From Sarcodiotheca gaudichaudii (taxonomy: Eukaryota > Rhodophyta > Florideophyceae > Gigartinales > Solieriaceae): 64,000 nucleotides of DNA. Within the stretch, counting starts at the first letter, position 1. Each line of letters starts with the position of its first letter. Shown here piece by piece: positions 29,109-38,443 of the stretch. Location of the stretch: assembly GCA_032355985.1 (NCBI GenBank), contig JAUKVZ010000012.1, positions 1 through 64,000 of the forward strand, read 5' to 3'. The position numbers were made by a program, and so were the translations under genes. The notes below the pieces were generated by a model that was given only the letters and a program-made list of their open reading frames with translations, did not search any database and was not told the origin of the DNA.

Positions 29109-30737
29109 ATGTTAATTGCAGACGATTTAGACCAGCTATTGGACATATTGCCGCATTTTATAAAAAATACTCTTAGAGTGCATCCTAACAGGAAGAATTT
29201 AATTGAGATAGTTATGGATTTAGGCAGGCGCCCTGAAGCTCGCTTCCCGTCAGGTCCAGAATATTTATCCCTAAAAAATATCTCTTGGTATGATCTAGAT
29301 TATTCGATCAAAAGAGTTGGAAGTTTTAGTAGTGATAATCGATCAGGTATAGAACGTACCTTGCATCGTATCAGTTCAATACGTAATCGTCAAGGCAATG
29401 TGATCGGTCTAACATGTCGAGTTGGGCGGGCTATTTTCGGGACTATTAGTAGCATTCGAGACTTACTAGAAACAGGCGAATCTATTCTACTTCTCGGTAA
29501 ACCGGGAGTGGGTAAAACAACTGCAATTAGAGAAATTGCTAGAATATTAGCCGATGAGATGGAAAAACGTGTTGTTATTATTGACACCTCCAATGAAATA
29601 GCTGGTGATGGCGATATTCCTCATCCTGCGATAGGTCGTGCTAGAAGAATGCAAGTGACTCGACCTGAACTACAACACCAAGTTATGATAGAAGCTGTAG
29701 AAAACCACATGCCAGAAGTTATTATCATTGACGAAATTGGTACTGAGTTTGAATCTTTAGCTGCAAGAACAATTGCAGAAAGAGGAGTACAACTAGTGGG
29801 TACGGCCCACGGCAATTACTTAGAAAGCTTAATCAAAAACCCCGTTTTGTCGGACTTAGTTGGGGGTATACAATATGTTACATTAGGAGACGATGAAGCC
29901 AAAAGAAGGGGCAGTCAAAAAAGTATAATAGAAAGAAAAGCATCTTCAGCATTTCAAATTGCCATAGAAATTCATGAAAGGAGAAGCTGGGTTATACATG
30001 AGGCAGTAGATAAAGCTATTGATGCAATATTACAAGGATATAATGCATCCTTACAACGAAGAGTTATTTTAGATAATAGTAATGTTAGTATTACTTGTCA
30101 GGAGATTAGTTCTAGTCACAATGTTACTCGAAGTAAAATCGAGAAAGGGAAATTAAATTCGTTAACTCAATATATTCCTTTCAACAATATATCTATGCCA
30201 AAAGATTCAAAAGAGCTGATGATCCCTTCTTTGAATTCTAATATATTGGCAATTTATCCTTACGGTTTAGATTTTCACGAAGTATCTTTAGTTATCCAGA
30301 ATTTAGCTTTGCCTCTTCTCCTCTGCAAAGAAGTTAGCAAATCAGATGTTATTTTAGCACTCCGTACAAATTTAAAGCAAAATAAGAAACTAAGACAAAT
30401 AGCTCGCGATCGCAGTATGACAATTTACACAATTCATAGCAACACAGTTCCGCAAATTACACGTGCATTAAAAAAAATAATTGAGATTAAAGCTTCAGCA
30501 TTAATTCATTGGACTGAAGTTTGTGCTGGTAAAACAGGTAAAGACTTAGAAGCTCTATTTGAAGTAAGATACGCAATTGAAAAAATAGTTATTGTCAACA
30601 GACAGTCTGTTGAGCTATTGCCAAGGCTAGCAGACACTAGAAAAATACAACATGAATTAGTATTATTATATAATCTTAAAGCTAGAAGTTTAGGAGAAGA
30701 ACCTTATAGAAGATTGCATATCTACGCTAGCGAGTAG
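29109..30737 (+). CDS. ycf45: Ycf45, P-loop ATPase related to SpoIIIAA
   Basis: The 542-residue protein has an AAA-like ATPase core with Walker A GKPGVGKT (residues 130-137) and Walker B VIIIDEIG (about 204-211), followed by a C-terminal region rich in charged residues ending EEPYRRLHIYASE. This is Ycf45 of red algal plastids and cyanobacteria; the role is not settled, and the family is likened to the sporulation ATPase SpoIIIAA. A TTG at 29094 would add five residues (LEKT then M); I prefer the ATG at 29109. It is followed by acpP on the same strand. Confidence 0.9.
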   Translation: MLIADDLDQLLDILPHFIKNTLRVHPNRKNLIEIVMDLGRRPEARFPSGPEYLSLKNISWYDLDYSIKRVGSFSSDNRSGIERTLHRISSIRNRQGNVIGLTCRVGRAIFGTISSIRDLLETGESILLLGKPGVGKTTAIREIARILADEMEKRVVIIDTSNEIAGDGDIPHPAIGRARRMQVTRPELQHQVMIEAVENHMPEVIIIDEIGTEFESLAARTIAERGVQLVGTAHGNYLESLIKNPVLSDLVGGIQYVTLGDDEAKRRGSQKSIIERKASSAFQIAIEIHERRSWVIHEAVDKAIDAILQGYNASLQRRVILDNSNVSITCQEISSSHNVTRSKIEKGKLNSLTQYIPFNNISMPKDSKELMIPSLNSNILAIYPYGLDFHEVSLVIQNLALPLLLCKEVSKSDVILALRTNLKQNKKLRQIARDRSMTIYTIHSNTVPQITRALKKIIEIKASALIHWTEVCAGKTGKDLEALFEVRYAIEKIVIVNRQSVELLPRLADTRKIQHELVLLYNLKARSLGEEPYRRLHIYASE

Positions 30738-30830
30738 AATAATTATTAAAAATAATATATCCTGTAACTAGGATGGATACTCTAGATACAGAAAATCAGC
30801 TTTTGAATATTAATCAATAAGGAATTACTT

Positions 30831-31079
30831 ATGAACGCAACAACCATTTTTAACAGAGTACAGGGTATTGTAGCTCAACAATTAGGTGTAGAACCTAATC
30901 AAGTAACAAAAGAGGCTAATTTTGCAGATGATTTAGGGGCAGATTCCTTAGATACTGTTGAACTAGTAATGGCTATCGAGGAGGAGTTCGAAATACAAAT
31001 CCCAGATGAAGATGCTGAGAAAATTGCTAATTTAGGCCAAGCTATCGAGTTCATTGAAAAAGCTGTCTCTACTAACTAG
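30831..31079 (+). CDS. acpP: Acyl carrier protein
   Basis: Stromal carrier of growing acyl chains in type II fatty acid synthesis. The 82-residue protein has the four-helix ACP pattern and the phosphopantetheine site [19 protein letters not shown] with Ser39. It is encoded on the plastid here; in plants it is nuclear. A GGAAT element precedes the ATG. It stands 93 bases after ycf45. Confidence 0.97.
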   Translation: MNATTIFNRVQGIVAQQLGVEPNQVTKEANFADDLGADSLDTVELVMAIEEEFEIQIPDEDAEKIANLGQAIEFIEKAVSTN

Positions 31080-31098
31080 TCTATTAATTATTATATTC

Positions 31099-31184
31099 GG
31101 AGAGGGTGGGATTCGAACCCACGGAACCTCATCGGTTCATCTGATTTCAAATCAGACGCAATCAACCAACTCTACCACCTCTCC
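31099..31184 (-). tRNA. trnS(UGA): tRNA-Ser (UGA)
   Basis: The reverse complement forms an 86-base class II tRNA: acceptor GGAGAGG paired with CCTCTCC, anticodon stem-loop CTGATTTGAAATCAG with anticodon UGA, a long variable arm, and a T arm with GGGTTCGAATCCC. No intron. Confidence 0.96.
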
Positions 31185-31636
31185 ATCAGATTAATGATAC
31201 AGGCTTAGAATATCACAAATGAATTATTTTTACAATTATTCTTTGATGCTACTTTTCTTATTGATTCTATTATTTGTGATTAGTAAAAATTTACGAGTTA
31301 ATGCCAAGCGTTGATAATCTATTATATTAAACACAAAATAAAAGTATCTTGTATCTAATTAATATATAATTCTGAAAACTAGAATACGTTTAAAGACTTC
31401 TATACTCTAAATCTGATCTTTTTGATAATTGGCATGCAGTAAAAAGTTACAACACCTTAACTTGCAGTTAAGATTCTTTTAATAGGTCAGAATATCGACA
31501 AAAAGAAGCCAATTTTTTTTATACACACACTAAAGAGCTGTAAGAAATGTTAGTCGATTTACGACGAACAATTGAGCTAATCTATAGTTCTAAGTAAGCA
31601 ACATAAACAAAGTACAATCAGAATCCGGAGATTGTT
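31185..31636. other. 452-base stretch between trnS and psaD
   Basis: AT-rich intergenic DNA downstream of psaD and upstream of trnS on the minus strand. I see no tRNA or structured-RNA signature. It holds one short plus-strand frame at 31219-31314 (see separate entry) and a 6-bp hairpin CTTAAC/GTTAAG at 31456-31472. Confidence 0.4.
31219..31314 (+). CDS. Possible 31-residue single-helix protein, unknown
   Basis: An ATG at 31219 opens 31 codons with a hydrophobic core (LMLLFLLILLFVI) and a basic tail (SKNLRVNAKR), the general form of small photosystem or b6f subunits. I could not match it to PetL, PsaM, Psb30, PsbI or PsbX. There is no clear ribosome-binding site, and AT-rich DNA produces such frames by chance, so this is a weak candidate. 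Confidence 0.2.
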   Translation: MNYFYNYSLMLLFLLILLFVISKNLRVNAKR

Positions 31637-32062
31637 TTATTCGTACGTACCTTCGCCTGTAAATTTCTTATTTACTGGGTTTGTATTTTTACCAATAGAA
31701 TGTTTTACATTATTAGTCGCTTCACGACCATCATTAACTTTTTCTGGAACTACCCCATCTTTAGGGTGTAGATATTGTACTTCTCCATTTGGAAAAATAC
31801 GGTATATTTTAAAGTCACTAATTTTAAAAGAAAGTTTTAGCTGTCTACTTAGTGCTAAACACTGCTCTTTTTTTGCAAGATACAATAGATTCTCACCGCT
31901 TCGCATTATAGCGGCTCCACCGGTAGGCATCTCAAAAACTTGTTCTTTTGCACTTGTCCAAGTAATGGCATATTTCTCTTCAACTTCAGCAGATCTCAGC
32001 CAACCCCCAGTACTCCCACCAAATGTAGGAGAAGGCATTTTTAGGTTAATTGTACTTGTCAT
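31637..32062 (-). CDS. psaD: Photosystem I reaction centre subunit II (PsaD)
   Basis: Stromal photosystem I subunit that forms the ferredoxin docking site with PsaE and PsaC. The 141-residue protein includes [41 protein letters not shown] and [18 protein letters not shown]. It lacks the N-terminal extension of plant nuclear PsaD, as expected for a plastid copy. It diverges from chlB. Confidence 0.98.
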   Translation of the reverse strand: MTSTINLKMPSPTFGGSTGGWLRSAEVEEKYAITWTSAKEQVFEMPTGGAAIMRSGENLLYLAKKEQCLALSRQLKLSFKISDFKIYRIFPNGEVQYLHPKDGVVPEKVNDGREATNNVKHSIGKNTNPVNKKFTGEGTYE

Positions 32063-32273
32063 ATTGCAAAGTCCTCGATTGTATATATAGTTATAATATA
32101 CTCTGATTAACCTCCATAGCTAACCTAAAAGACATAAAGCTTCTAATTTACTCGCTTTGTACTCTTGAAGACGCTTGAATAATATTAAGAATAGTAAGAA
32201 GGGACTTATTTTTTGTCCCCAGACTGTATAAATATGTATATATATTATACATAATTAATCAATCAAAAATTTT

Positions 32274-32390
32274 ATGAAACTAGCATACTGGATGTACGCA
32301 GGTCCTGCACACATCGGAACATTGCGTATTGCAAGCTCTTTTAAAAATGTGCATGCAATTATGCATGCGCCGTTAGGAGATGATTATTTC
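32274..32390 (+). CDS. chlB: Light-independent protochlorophyllide reductase subunit B, exon 1
   Basis: Subunit of the nitrogenase-like enzyme (ChlL-ChlN-ChlB) that reduces protochlorophyllide without light. Exon 1 encodes 39 residues, [20 protein letters not shown] to the GDDYF motif, and stops at codon boundary 39 where a group II intron begins (GTGCG at 32391). Exon 2 resumes with [16 protein letters not shown]. Joined product 508 residues, the normal ChlB length. Confidence 0.96.
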
Positions 32391-32912
32391 GTGCGACTTG
32401 TTCATGATAACATTTATTAATGGAAGCATTGAAAAGGCATAAAAGGCCTTTTAACTATAAAAAACTACGGGTTAAGGTCCCGTCGCCATAATAGCAGGGC
32501 GTTGCTCTTTATCTTAACTGAAAGACCTTTCTATTAAATTGTGTCTTAGACGTATTTAAGCATAAGAAAAGAGTTATCTAACTACGATGTATTGAATTGA
32601 AGCTTCATTACTTAGTCTAATTATTAAGTTTGAGATAAAGATATCTCAATAAAATTATTATGTATGTAATGGAATATATATACTAGCTGTAAATAATAAA
32701 TTTCATGGAGTATAGTTCACTTCTAAGGTTATGCAGTATTGTTTTTTATGGAACAAGGTAAGGCTAATTTTACTACAATAAGTCAGATGATAATATATGT
32801 CTGTAAATAGCCAAAGGATTGGTTCTGAAGCCAACGCTTTATGTTTAACCTTTAAAGATATGCTGAAATAACCACTTAAGCTACATTATATATTTTTAAT
32901 ACTAAGATTTTC

Positions 32913-34238
32913 ATGAGTAAAGAAATTAAAATTTATTTCAATACAGTGTTTTGGAGTTCTACCCATCAAGAAAATTTGTATTTATACATTTCCAGTCTTA
33001 AATCTAAAATATATAAATCAGCAAGTCAGAATAATTATAGTAAGATGCATAAACTGCAGGATCAATTAATTGCTTCACCATCTGCAAGGATAATAGCGCT
33101 TAATCTCATATTAGAAAAATTTGAAACTGATAACAAGCCCGGCTTCATCTATCCGCAAGAAGTTTATCTTTCTGAGGAATTACATAATTTAGAGGTAGAT
33201 ATCAATAAATACTTAGGTAGATCATTTAGTAATAAAAAAAAAGTAGACTTAAAATATGTTAAGAGTAATATAATTAATCTTGTATTAATTGAGGCTATTA
33301 AGCCTTATTGTAATGCAATCAAAGATAAGACATCTAATTATCTTGAAATACAAGATTATCAAAAGATTGTTCCTCTAGTAAATAATGTGGTGGCAGAAAG
33401 AATGCTAAAAAAGGACTATTTGTGTAGCTTGAATTTAGAGACTTTACTTCATAATATAGACAGAAGATACCTATTTGCAAGAATATCAACTACTATCTTA
33501 GCCTCAGAGATGCTAAAGCGTTATCTAAAATCTCAACTATTGGTAAAGTCGATTAAGCATGCCATAACATCTAGTTATGTAAACGATGTGAACCCTAACT
33601 TACAACTAGTAGTTCTTATATTTTCATTTTTATGCTATTTAGTATCACTAGAGACATCATACCTGTTACCCTTGCCAATTTTTTATCACAATACTTATAA
33701 TTTGAGTTTGTTATGTACACAATATAGTATCATTAGCTGTCAAGGTAGCATCATGTTATATGGTAAAAGTAAACAAACACTAAATTTTTTACTACAATCT
33801 TTTACAAAGATTACTTCTCAACATGCTTATCTTAAAACTGATAGCTTCTGTAAAATGTCTAAAATATCGCTTGTACAATGTTATTTCCATAATTATTTTC
33901 TCGCTAGAGGAAGTAACAATAAATTTTATACTTCTCCTAGTAAAGATTCTCAGAGACTTTTACTTTATCAAGTCAATATAATTTGTACTAAGTTTAAGGG
34001 TGATTCATTGCTTCACTTAACAAACAGTCTGAACATTACTTTGAAAAAATGGATGGCATATTTTGGATCAACAAACAAACAAAAAATATTTACACTACTT
34101 GATTATCTAATTTATTTAAAGCTTCGATCATTACTATCTAAAAGGAAGTCAAATATTTCAGACTTAAAAGAAAAATATCCTAGTTTCAATTTAAGATTAC
34201 TATACCTCAGGTTTTATTCTATTCGAGATACTTACTAG
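32913..34238 (+). CDS. Degenerate group II intron maturase-like protein
   Basis: A 441-residue frame inside intron domain IV. The N-terminal part has LQDQLIASPSARIIALNLIL (about residues 47-66), like the RT-0 region of intron-encoded proteins, and the C-terminal part has LKKWMAYFGSTNKQKIFTLLDYLIYLKLRS (about residues 378-407, given here in pieces: LKKWMAYFG, then FTLLDYLIYLKL), like the maturase X/thumb region. I see no catalytic YADD reverse-transcriptase motif and no HNH endonuclease domain. It probably helps splice its own intron but cannot move it. Function is inferred from location and these weak matches. Confidence 0.7.
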   Translation: MSKEIKIYFNTVFWSSTHQENLYLYISSLKSKIYKSASQNNYSKMHKLQDQLIASPSARIIALNLILEKFETDNKPGFIYPQEVYLSEELHNLEVDINKYLGRSFSNKKKVDLKYVKSNIINLVLIEAIKPYCNAIKDKTSNYLEIQDYQKIVPLVNNVVAERMLKKDYLCSLNLETLLHNIDRRYLFARISTTILASEMLKRYLKSQLLVKSIKHAITSSYVNDVNPNLQLVVLIFSFLCYLVSLETSYLLPLPIFYHNTYNLSLLCTQYSIISCQGSIMLYGKSKQTLNFLLQSFTKITSQHAYLKTDSFCKMSKISLVQCYFHNYFLARGSNNKFYTSPSKDSQRLLLYQVNIICTKFKGDSLLHLTNSLNITLKKWMAYFGSTNKQKIFTLLDYLIYLKLRSLLSKRKSNISDLKEKYPSFNLRLLYLRFYSIRDTY

Positions 34239-34271
34239 TTTAAACTGGCATTACTGTTAATAGCTTGAGAA

Positions 34272-34338
34272 AAGCCGTATGAGATGAAAGTCTCATGTAC
34301 GGTTTTGAAGCCAAGTAAAAAATTATACTTAGGGCAAC
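34272..34338 (+). other. Group II intron domains V and VI
   Basis: Domain V spans about 34272-34305 and has the catalytic AGC (34273-34275) in AGCCGTATGAG, a GAAA-type tip, and the returning strand CTCATGTACGGTT. Domain VI pairs CC-AAGTA (34311-34317) with TACTT-GG (34326-34333), leaving A34331 bulged. That A is seven bases before the last intron base, the usual branch-point position. Confidence 0.9.
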
Positions 34339-35748
34339 AATGTAATGCGATCAATGCTGGAAAGAGACCGCAATTTTACACCAGTCACAGCGAGTATTGT
34401 TGATAGACACGTATTAGCAAGGGGTTCGCAAGAAAAAGTAGTAAACAATATTAGAAGAAAAGACAAAGAAGAAAAGCCTGATTTAGTTGTTTTAACGCCG
34501 ACTTGTACTTCAAGTATACTACAAGAAGATTTACAAAACTTTGTAGATAGGGCAGCTTTAGAATCAGAAGCAGATATTATACTAGCAGACGTTAATCACT
34601 ATAGAGTAAATGAATTGGAAGCAAGTGATAGGACTCTAGAGCAAATAGTATCTTTCTATATAAGGAAAGCTATACTTAGCAACAGTGTATCAAAAGAAAA
34701 AACAATAAAACCTTCGGTCAACATTATTGGTATATTAAGTCTAGGTTTCCATAATCAACATGATCTAGTTGATTTAAAAAGATTGTTTAGTGATTTAGAT
34801 ATTGAAATTCACCAAATCATACCTGAGAACGCTTCAGTACATGATCTTAAAAATTTGTCTCAAGCATGGTTTAACTTTATCCCTTACAGGGAGACAGGTT
34901 TGTTAACTGCTCAATTCTTAAAAGAAGAACTGGATATGCCTTTTGTTGACATAACTCCCATGGGCATTATTAATATTAAAGCTTGTGTTAGACAAATTCA
35001 GTCAATTCTAAGTAACTTGGGTTCTAATAGAGATTATGAAAAATATTTAAGTGATCAAACTAAATATATCTCGCAAGCAGCTTGGTTTTCACGCTCTATT
35101 GACTGTCAGAATTTAACCGGAAAGACTGCAATTGTATTTGGAGATGCAACTCATGCAGCTTGTATGACGCAAATTTTGTCGGAAGAGATGGGTATAGATG
35201 TACTATGGTCAGGTACATATTGTACCAACGACGAAGATTGGTTTAGAAGAAAAGTTGAGCCATTTTGCAGAGAGGTTGTTATCACTGACGACCACAATGT
35301 TGTTGGGGATTTAATAGCTAAAACAGAACCTAATGCTATTTTTGGAACACAAATGGAAAGACATATAGGGAAAAGACTAAATATTCCTTGCGGAGTAATC
35401 TCTTCTCCAGTTCATATACAAAATTTTCCTTTGAGCTATAAACCTTTTTTAGGATACGAGGGTACCAATCAAATTGCAGATTTAATTTACAACTCATTCA
35501 CGCTAGGCATGGAAGACCATCTACTAGACCTATTTGGAGGACATGATACGACTGATGTGTTAACTAATACTTTAACTGCAGATAATGATATTGTATGGGA
35601 TACAAGTGCCTTTGCTGAACTTTCTAAAGTTCCTGGCTTTGTGAGGGGAAAAGTAAAAAGAAATACGGAGAAATATGCTTGTGAAAAAGGTTATACAGAA
35701 ATTAATCTAGAAATCATGTATGAAGCTAAAGAAAAAGTGAATACTTAA
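34339..35748 (+). CDS. chlB: Light-independent protochlorophyllide reductase subunit B, exon 2
   Basis: Exon 2 encodes residues 40-508. It begins AATGTAATG (Asn-Val-Met), continues [21 protein letters not shown] and [17 protein letters not shown] with a Cys likely to bind the 4Fe-4S cluster, and ends with the short C-terminal domain found only in ChlB ([20 protein letters not shown], then [18 protein letters not shown]). The enzyme works with ChlN as the catalytic NB protein. chlL and chlN are not in this window. The gene converges with acsF, sharing a 14-bp hairpin. Confidence 0.97.
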   Translation, partial: NVMRSMLERDRNFTPVTASIVDRHVLARGSQEKVVNNIRRKDKEEKPDLVVLTPTCTSSILQEDLQNFVDRAALESEADIILADVNHYRVNELEASDRTLEQIVSFYIRKAILSNSVSKEKTIKPSVNIIGILSLGFHNQHDLVDLKRLFSDLDIEIHQIIPENASVHDLKNLSQAWFNFIPYRETGLLTAQFLKEELDMPFVDITPMGIINIKACVRQIQSILSNLGSNRDYEKYLSDQTKYISQAAWFSRSIDCQNLTGKTAIVFGDATHAACMTQILSEEMGIDVLWSGTYCTNDEDWFRRKVEPFCREVVITDDHNVVGDLIAKTEPNAIFGTQMERHIGKRLNIPCGVISSPVHIQNFPLSYKPFLGYEGTNQIADLIYNSFTLGMEDHLLDLFGGHDTTDVLTNTLTADNDIVWDTSAFAELSKVPGFVRGKVKRNTEKYACEKGYTEINLEIMYEAKEKVNT

Positions 35749-35776
35749 TATTATATTAAGTTATCACATTGTTATT

Positions 35777-35808
35777 TACTGTACATAAACGTTAGTTTAT
35801 GTACAGTA
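35777..35808. terminator. 14-bp perfect hairpin between chlB and acsF
   Basis: TACTGTACATAAAC (35777-35790) pairs perfectly with GTTTATGTACAGTA (35795-35808) around the loop GTTA. It is the longest perfect stem I found and lies exactly between two converging genes, so it probably ends or protects both mRNAs. Confidence 0.75.
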
Positions 35809-35810
35809 TC

Positions 35811-36860
35811 TTATTTTACAATTAGACTCGTATCTTGAGATTCAATAGGCTTTATTAAATATAGTCTAATTAAATTGGTTACTAGCCCAAAATAACACGG
35901 AGCTTTTTTGAGGAATAACTGAATCGGGTTTGTATTCTCAAGGTTACAGTTAATTAATAGGTTATTTTGTTTGGCACACTCATCTAAACATTTGAAAAAA
36001 TAAGGATGATCTACGTTCAAAGCAATAGGAAAAACTCTAGAAGCACTTTCGTTAGTCTTGCGTATTACTTGCATGTCATATTGTCTTGAATCTAAGCCAA
36101 TAGTGTTGTAAAAACTTGATCTTTGAAAATCATTTAAATACATAGTGGCAAATACACTTAACAAGAAAAACCGACACCATAGCTTTGACTTAGTATTATT
36201 TAAAAAATGGGGTTGTGACTTTAATAGTGCCGCAAAAAAGTCACCGTGTCGATTCTCATCTTGACACCAATTCTCAAAAAAGCGAAAGATTGGATAGATT
36301 CTATGGCTTGGATTTGCCTCAAGATGTCTATAGATAGTTATATATCTCCAGTAGCCAATCTTTTCAGATAGGTACGTTGCATAAAATATAAACTTTGGAG
36401 AGAAGAATGTATACTTTCTATTTTTAGTTAAAAAACCAAGGTCAAGAGACAAATTAAAGTCCCCCATTGCTTTATTCAAAAATCCAGCGTGCCTTGCTTC
36501 GTCTCTAGACATTAGTAAAAAGCATTCTGCTACAATAGGGCTACTATTCTGCAGTCTTCTAGAAAGTTCTTTATATAATAAAAAACCTGAAAATTCAGCT
36601 GTACAGGACCTTTCTAAAAACTCTACAAACAGTGATCTAGTTTGCACGTCTAAAGAATCCCATGATTGATTAAACTCGTTATCACGTATAAAATGTTGCT
36701 TATTATAGTCAGCTCGAAACTCTTCTAAGATTGCATCGAATTCATCTCTATTAAGAGATATATCTAATTCTGCCATTTCCTTAAAATCAGTTGTATAAAA
36801 ACGTGGTGTCAACAATGTCTCTTTGACTGAAGATGTTCCTTGTTTTAAAGTGCTTTGCAT
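35811..36860 (-). CDS. acsF: Mg-protoporphyrin IX monomethyl ester oxidative cyclase (AcsF, Ycf59)
   Basis: Oxygen-dependent di-iron enzyme that forms the fifth ring of chlorophyll. The 349 residues have the ferritin-like ligand motifs ExxH at E121-H124 (DEARHAGFL) and E202-H205 (DENRHGDFF), plus upstream carboxylates ([17 protein letters not shown]). The red algal plastid gene is also called ycf59. It lies next to chlB, a later step of the same pathway, on the opposite strand. Confidence 0.97.
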   Translation of the reverse strand: MQSTLKQGTSSVKETLLTPRFYTTDFKEMAELDISLNRDEFDAILEEFRADYNKQHFIRDNEFNQSWDSLDVQTRSLFVEFLERSCTAEFSGFLLYKELSRRLQNSSPIVAECFLLMSRDEARHAGFLNKAMGDFNLSLDLGFLTKNRKYTFFSPKFIFYATYLSEKIGYWRYITIYRHLEANPSHRIYPIFRFFENWCQDENRHGDFFAALLKSQPHFLNNTKSKLWCRFFLLSVFATMYLNDFQRSSFYNTIGLDSRQYDMQVIRKTNESASRVFPIALNVDHPYFFKCLDECAKQNNLLINCNLENTNPIQLFLKKAPCYFGLVTNLIRLYLIKPIESQDTSLIVK

Positions 36861-37177
36861 TGATAAATAATGTGTAATAATTTTTGACTTTCGTATGTAC
36901 TGACAGTTATTCAGATATGAATACTAAAATTTGTAAAAACTAAATTTTATATGAGATTCTTAAATGTTGTGATGTTTTTAAACTTTTAACGTATAGATTT
37001 AGGGCCTTTGCAGCCTAACATATTCCCTTCAAGATGCCAAATCTATTTTCTTAATTATTTCCTTAGAATTTTATATAATTATTTATCATAATATAGAATT
37101 ATCATAATTATCATTATATACTAAATATAATTAAATGTATGTGCTTATTATTTTAGCTAAGTAAACGGAGAAATAGA
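36861..37177. other. Divergent intergenic region acsF/petN
   Basis: About 317 very AT-rich bases that should carry promoters for acsF (-) and petN (+). I see no tRNA and no convincing small gene. A short imperfect repeat (TTATCATAATATAGAATTA, then TCATAATTATCATTA) lies around 37083-37117. Confidence 0.4.
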
Positions 37178-37267
37178 ATGGATATTATTAGTTTAGGATG
37201 GGGCTCTTTCATGGCTGTATTTACCTTTTCTATTGCTTTAGTCGTATGGGGAAGAAACGGATTCTAG
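37178..37267 (+). CDS. petN: Cytochrome b6f complex subunit VIII (PetN)
   Basis: The 29-residue frame [20 protein letters not shown], then LVVWGRNGF, is a complete PetN, a single-helix b6f subunit essential for complex assembly. A GGAG element precedes the ATG. petM follows 68 bases downstream on the same strand. Confidence 0.97.
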   Translation: MDIISLGWGSFMAVFTFSIALVVWGRNGF

Positions 37268-37335
37268 GTTTAGTTAAGTCTCTTAAACAGTTATTATGAT
37301 TATATTCTTAATTACAAATATACAAAAGGAACAAA

Positions 37336-37434
37336 ATGGGTAGTGAAATAATAAATGCAGCACTACTAAGCTCTACAATGATCTTGTTTGGTTTAGTTCT
37401 AGGCTTTGTGTTGCTTAAAGTACAAGGTGAATAA
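37336..37434 (+). CDS. petM: Cytochrome b6f complex subunit VII (PetM)
   Basis: The 32-residue product MGSEIINAALLSSTMILFGL, then VLGFVLLKVQGE, matches PetM, another single-helix b6f subunit. AAAGGAA lies just upstream as ribosome-binding site. It is followed by a T-tract terminator, so petN-petM may form one unit. Confidence 0.96.
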   Translation: MGSEIINAALLSSTMILFGLVLGFVLLKVQGE

Positions 37435-37461
37435 GCCTAGAAGATAACTGATACTTTTAGT

Positions 37462-37504
37462 GTATGATAGATAGATATTATCAAATTTATCATACCTTTT
37501 TTTT
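37462..37504 (+). terminator. Rho-independent-like terminator after petM
   Basis: GTATGATA (37462-37469) pairs with TATCATAC (37488-37495), followed by a run of eight T (37497-37504). This is the most bacterial-looking terminator in the window. secG starts 10 bases beyond it. Confidence 0.65.
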
Positions 37505-37513
37505 AATTTAACT

Positions 37514-37726
37514 ATGAAATTTCTCTGGTATTCAATTAGTCTATTTTTAATTATCTTAGTATTAATTAATAACCCCAAGTCGGAAGGCGTTAAAGGTTTA
37601 AATGTTCAAAATAAGCTATTCACTGCTAATCGTAAAACAACTAATACAGTTGAAATCTTAACAGGACTTTCTGTGACTATTTTTTTATGTCTTACTGTTA
37701 TTTTATCAGCATATTATGAATATTAA
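37514..37726 (+). CDS. secG: Protein translocase subunit SecG (Ycf47)
   Basis: The 70-residue protein has two hydrophobic helices (about 4-18 and 48-67) around the loop NNPKSEGVKGLNVQNKLFTA, the SecG pattern, and corresponds to Ycf47 of red algal plastids. It assists SecY (10.9-12.2 kb) in thylakoid translocation. It begins directly after the petM terminator. Confidence 0.93.
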   Translation: MKFLWYSISLFLIILVLINNPKSEGVKGLNVQNKLFTANRKTTNTVEILTGLSVTIFLCLTVILSAYYEY

Positions 37727-37767
37727 CGCAATATTTGTAACATATCATCTCTACTAAATCTTAGCAT

Positions 37768-38268
37768 ATGTCACCTAAGCCTGATTTTTGTCCTGTCCCT
37801 TTTGATCAGCAGCCAATAAATGAGTATGAAGCGCTTAAAAAATCGCCACTTTTTGATTGGTCAACCAAAAAAAATAATCAATTTTTCGGTCAGTTATTGT
37901 TGTTATTTACATTATTCTACTGTATAGGTATTGCTATTAACTGGTCTATTCTAGTAACTCACAAACTTTCGGCTTTACTACTAATTAACAGTCTAATTTT
38001 TTCAGTATTGATAATAGAAATAATAATGGTCAGATTATACCTCGGTTGGTCATACGTATTTAAGCGTCTTGCAAGTGCTACTATTTTTTATGAAGAATCT
38101 GGTTGGTATGATGGCCAGTTATGGATAAAATCAGCTACACTGTTAACGCAGGACCGTTTAATAGGAATTTACCAAGTACAGCCAGTATTGCTACGTGTTA
38201 AAAATATATTTTTTATAACATCTGTCATATTATTAAGTACATTGATTATCAGCTCCCAAGTATTATAA
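37768..38268 (+). CDS. ycf36: Ycf36, DUF1230 membrane protein
   Basis: The 166-residue protein begins with the family motif CPVPFDQQPINEYEALKKSPLF and has three hydrophobic helices (about 45-62, 70-88 and 148-165), with RLYLGWSYVFKRLASATIFYEESGWYDG in the loop (motif pieces RLYLGWSYVF and YEESGWYDG). Ycf36 is conserved in cyanobacteria and red-lineage plastids; its function is unknown. Confidence 0.93.
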   Translation: MSPKPDFCPVPFDQQPINEYEALKKSPLFDWSTKKNNQFFGQLLLLFTLFYCIGIAINWSILVTHKLSALLLINSLIFSVLIIEIIMVRLYLGWSYVFKRLASATIFYEESGWYDGQLWIKSATLLTQDRLIGIYQVQPVLLRVKNIFFITSVILLSTLIISSQVL

Positions 38269-38369
38269 TTTAATTGGGATAGGCAAGGTACCGATATCTT
38301 ACTAAAGTTAGACTGGTACTTGCGTTTAGGATAGAAATCAATTAATATACAGTTACATTGTTTAATCAG

Positions 38370-38373
38370 CGCG

Positions 38374-38416
<43 letters not shown>

Positions 38417-38443
38417 CCAATGGTTCAAATCCATTTCCCGCTA
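38370..38443 (+). tRNA. trnfM(CAU): Initiator tRNA-fMet (CAU)
   Basis: A 74-base cloverleaf: CGCGGGG acceptor with the unpaired first base typical of initiators, D arm AGAGCAGTCTGGTAGCTC, anticodon stem with three G-C pairs (GGGCTCATAACCC), and a T arm GGTTCAAATCC. Both the C1 mismatch and the GC-rich anticodon stem mark it as the initiator. Confidence 0.95.

Larger units (their letters stand above)
32391..34338 (+). mobile_element. Group II intron in chlB
   Basis: A 1948-base intron inserted in phase 0 between Phe39 and Asn40 of chlB. It begins GTGCGAC (group II consensus) and ends with AC. The first 520 bases hold domains I-III, the ORF sits in domain IV, and domains V and VI are clear near the 3' end. 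Exon 1 ends TATTTC (32385-32390), the expected IBS1; complementary EBS1 candidates are GGAATA at 32671-32676 and GAAATA at 32865-32870. The former lies at a more usual distance from the 5' end. Ribozyme core looks intact, so splicing in vivo is expected. Confidence 0.93.

Noticed and set aside
31185-31636. Possible tmRNA or RNase P RNA in the trnS-psaD gap
   Set aside because: None of their conserved core sequences could be seen.
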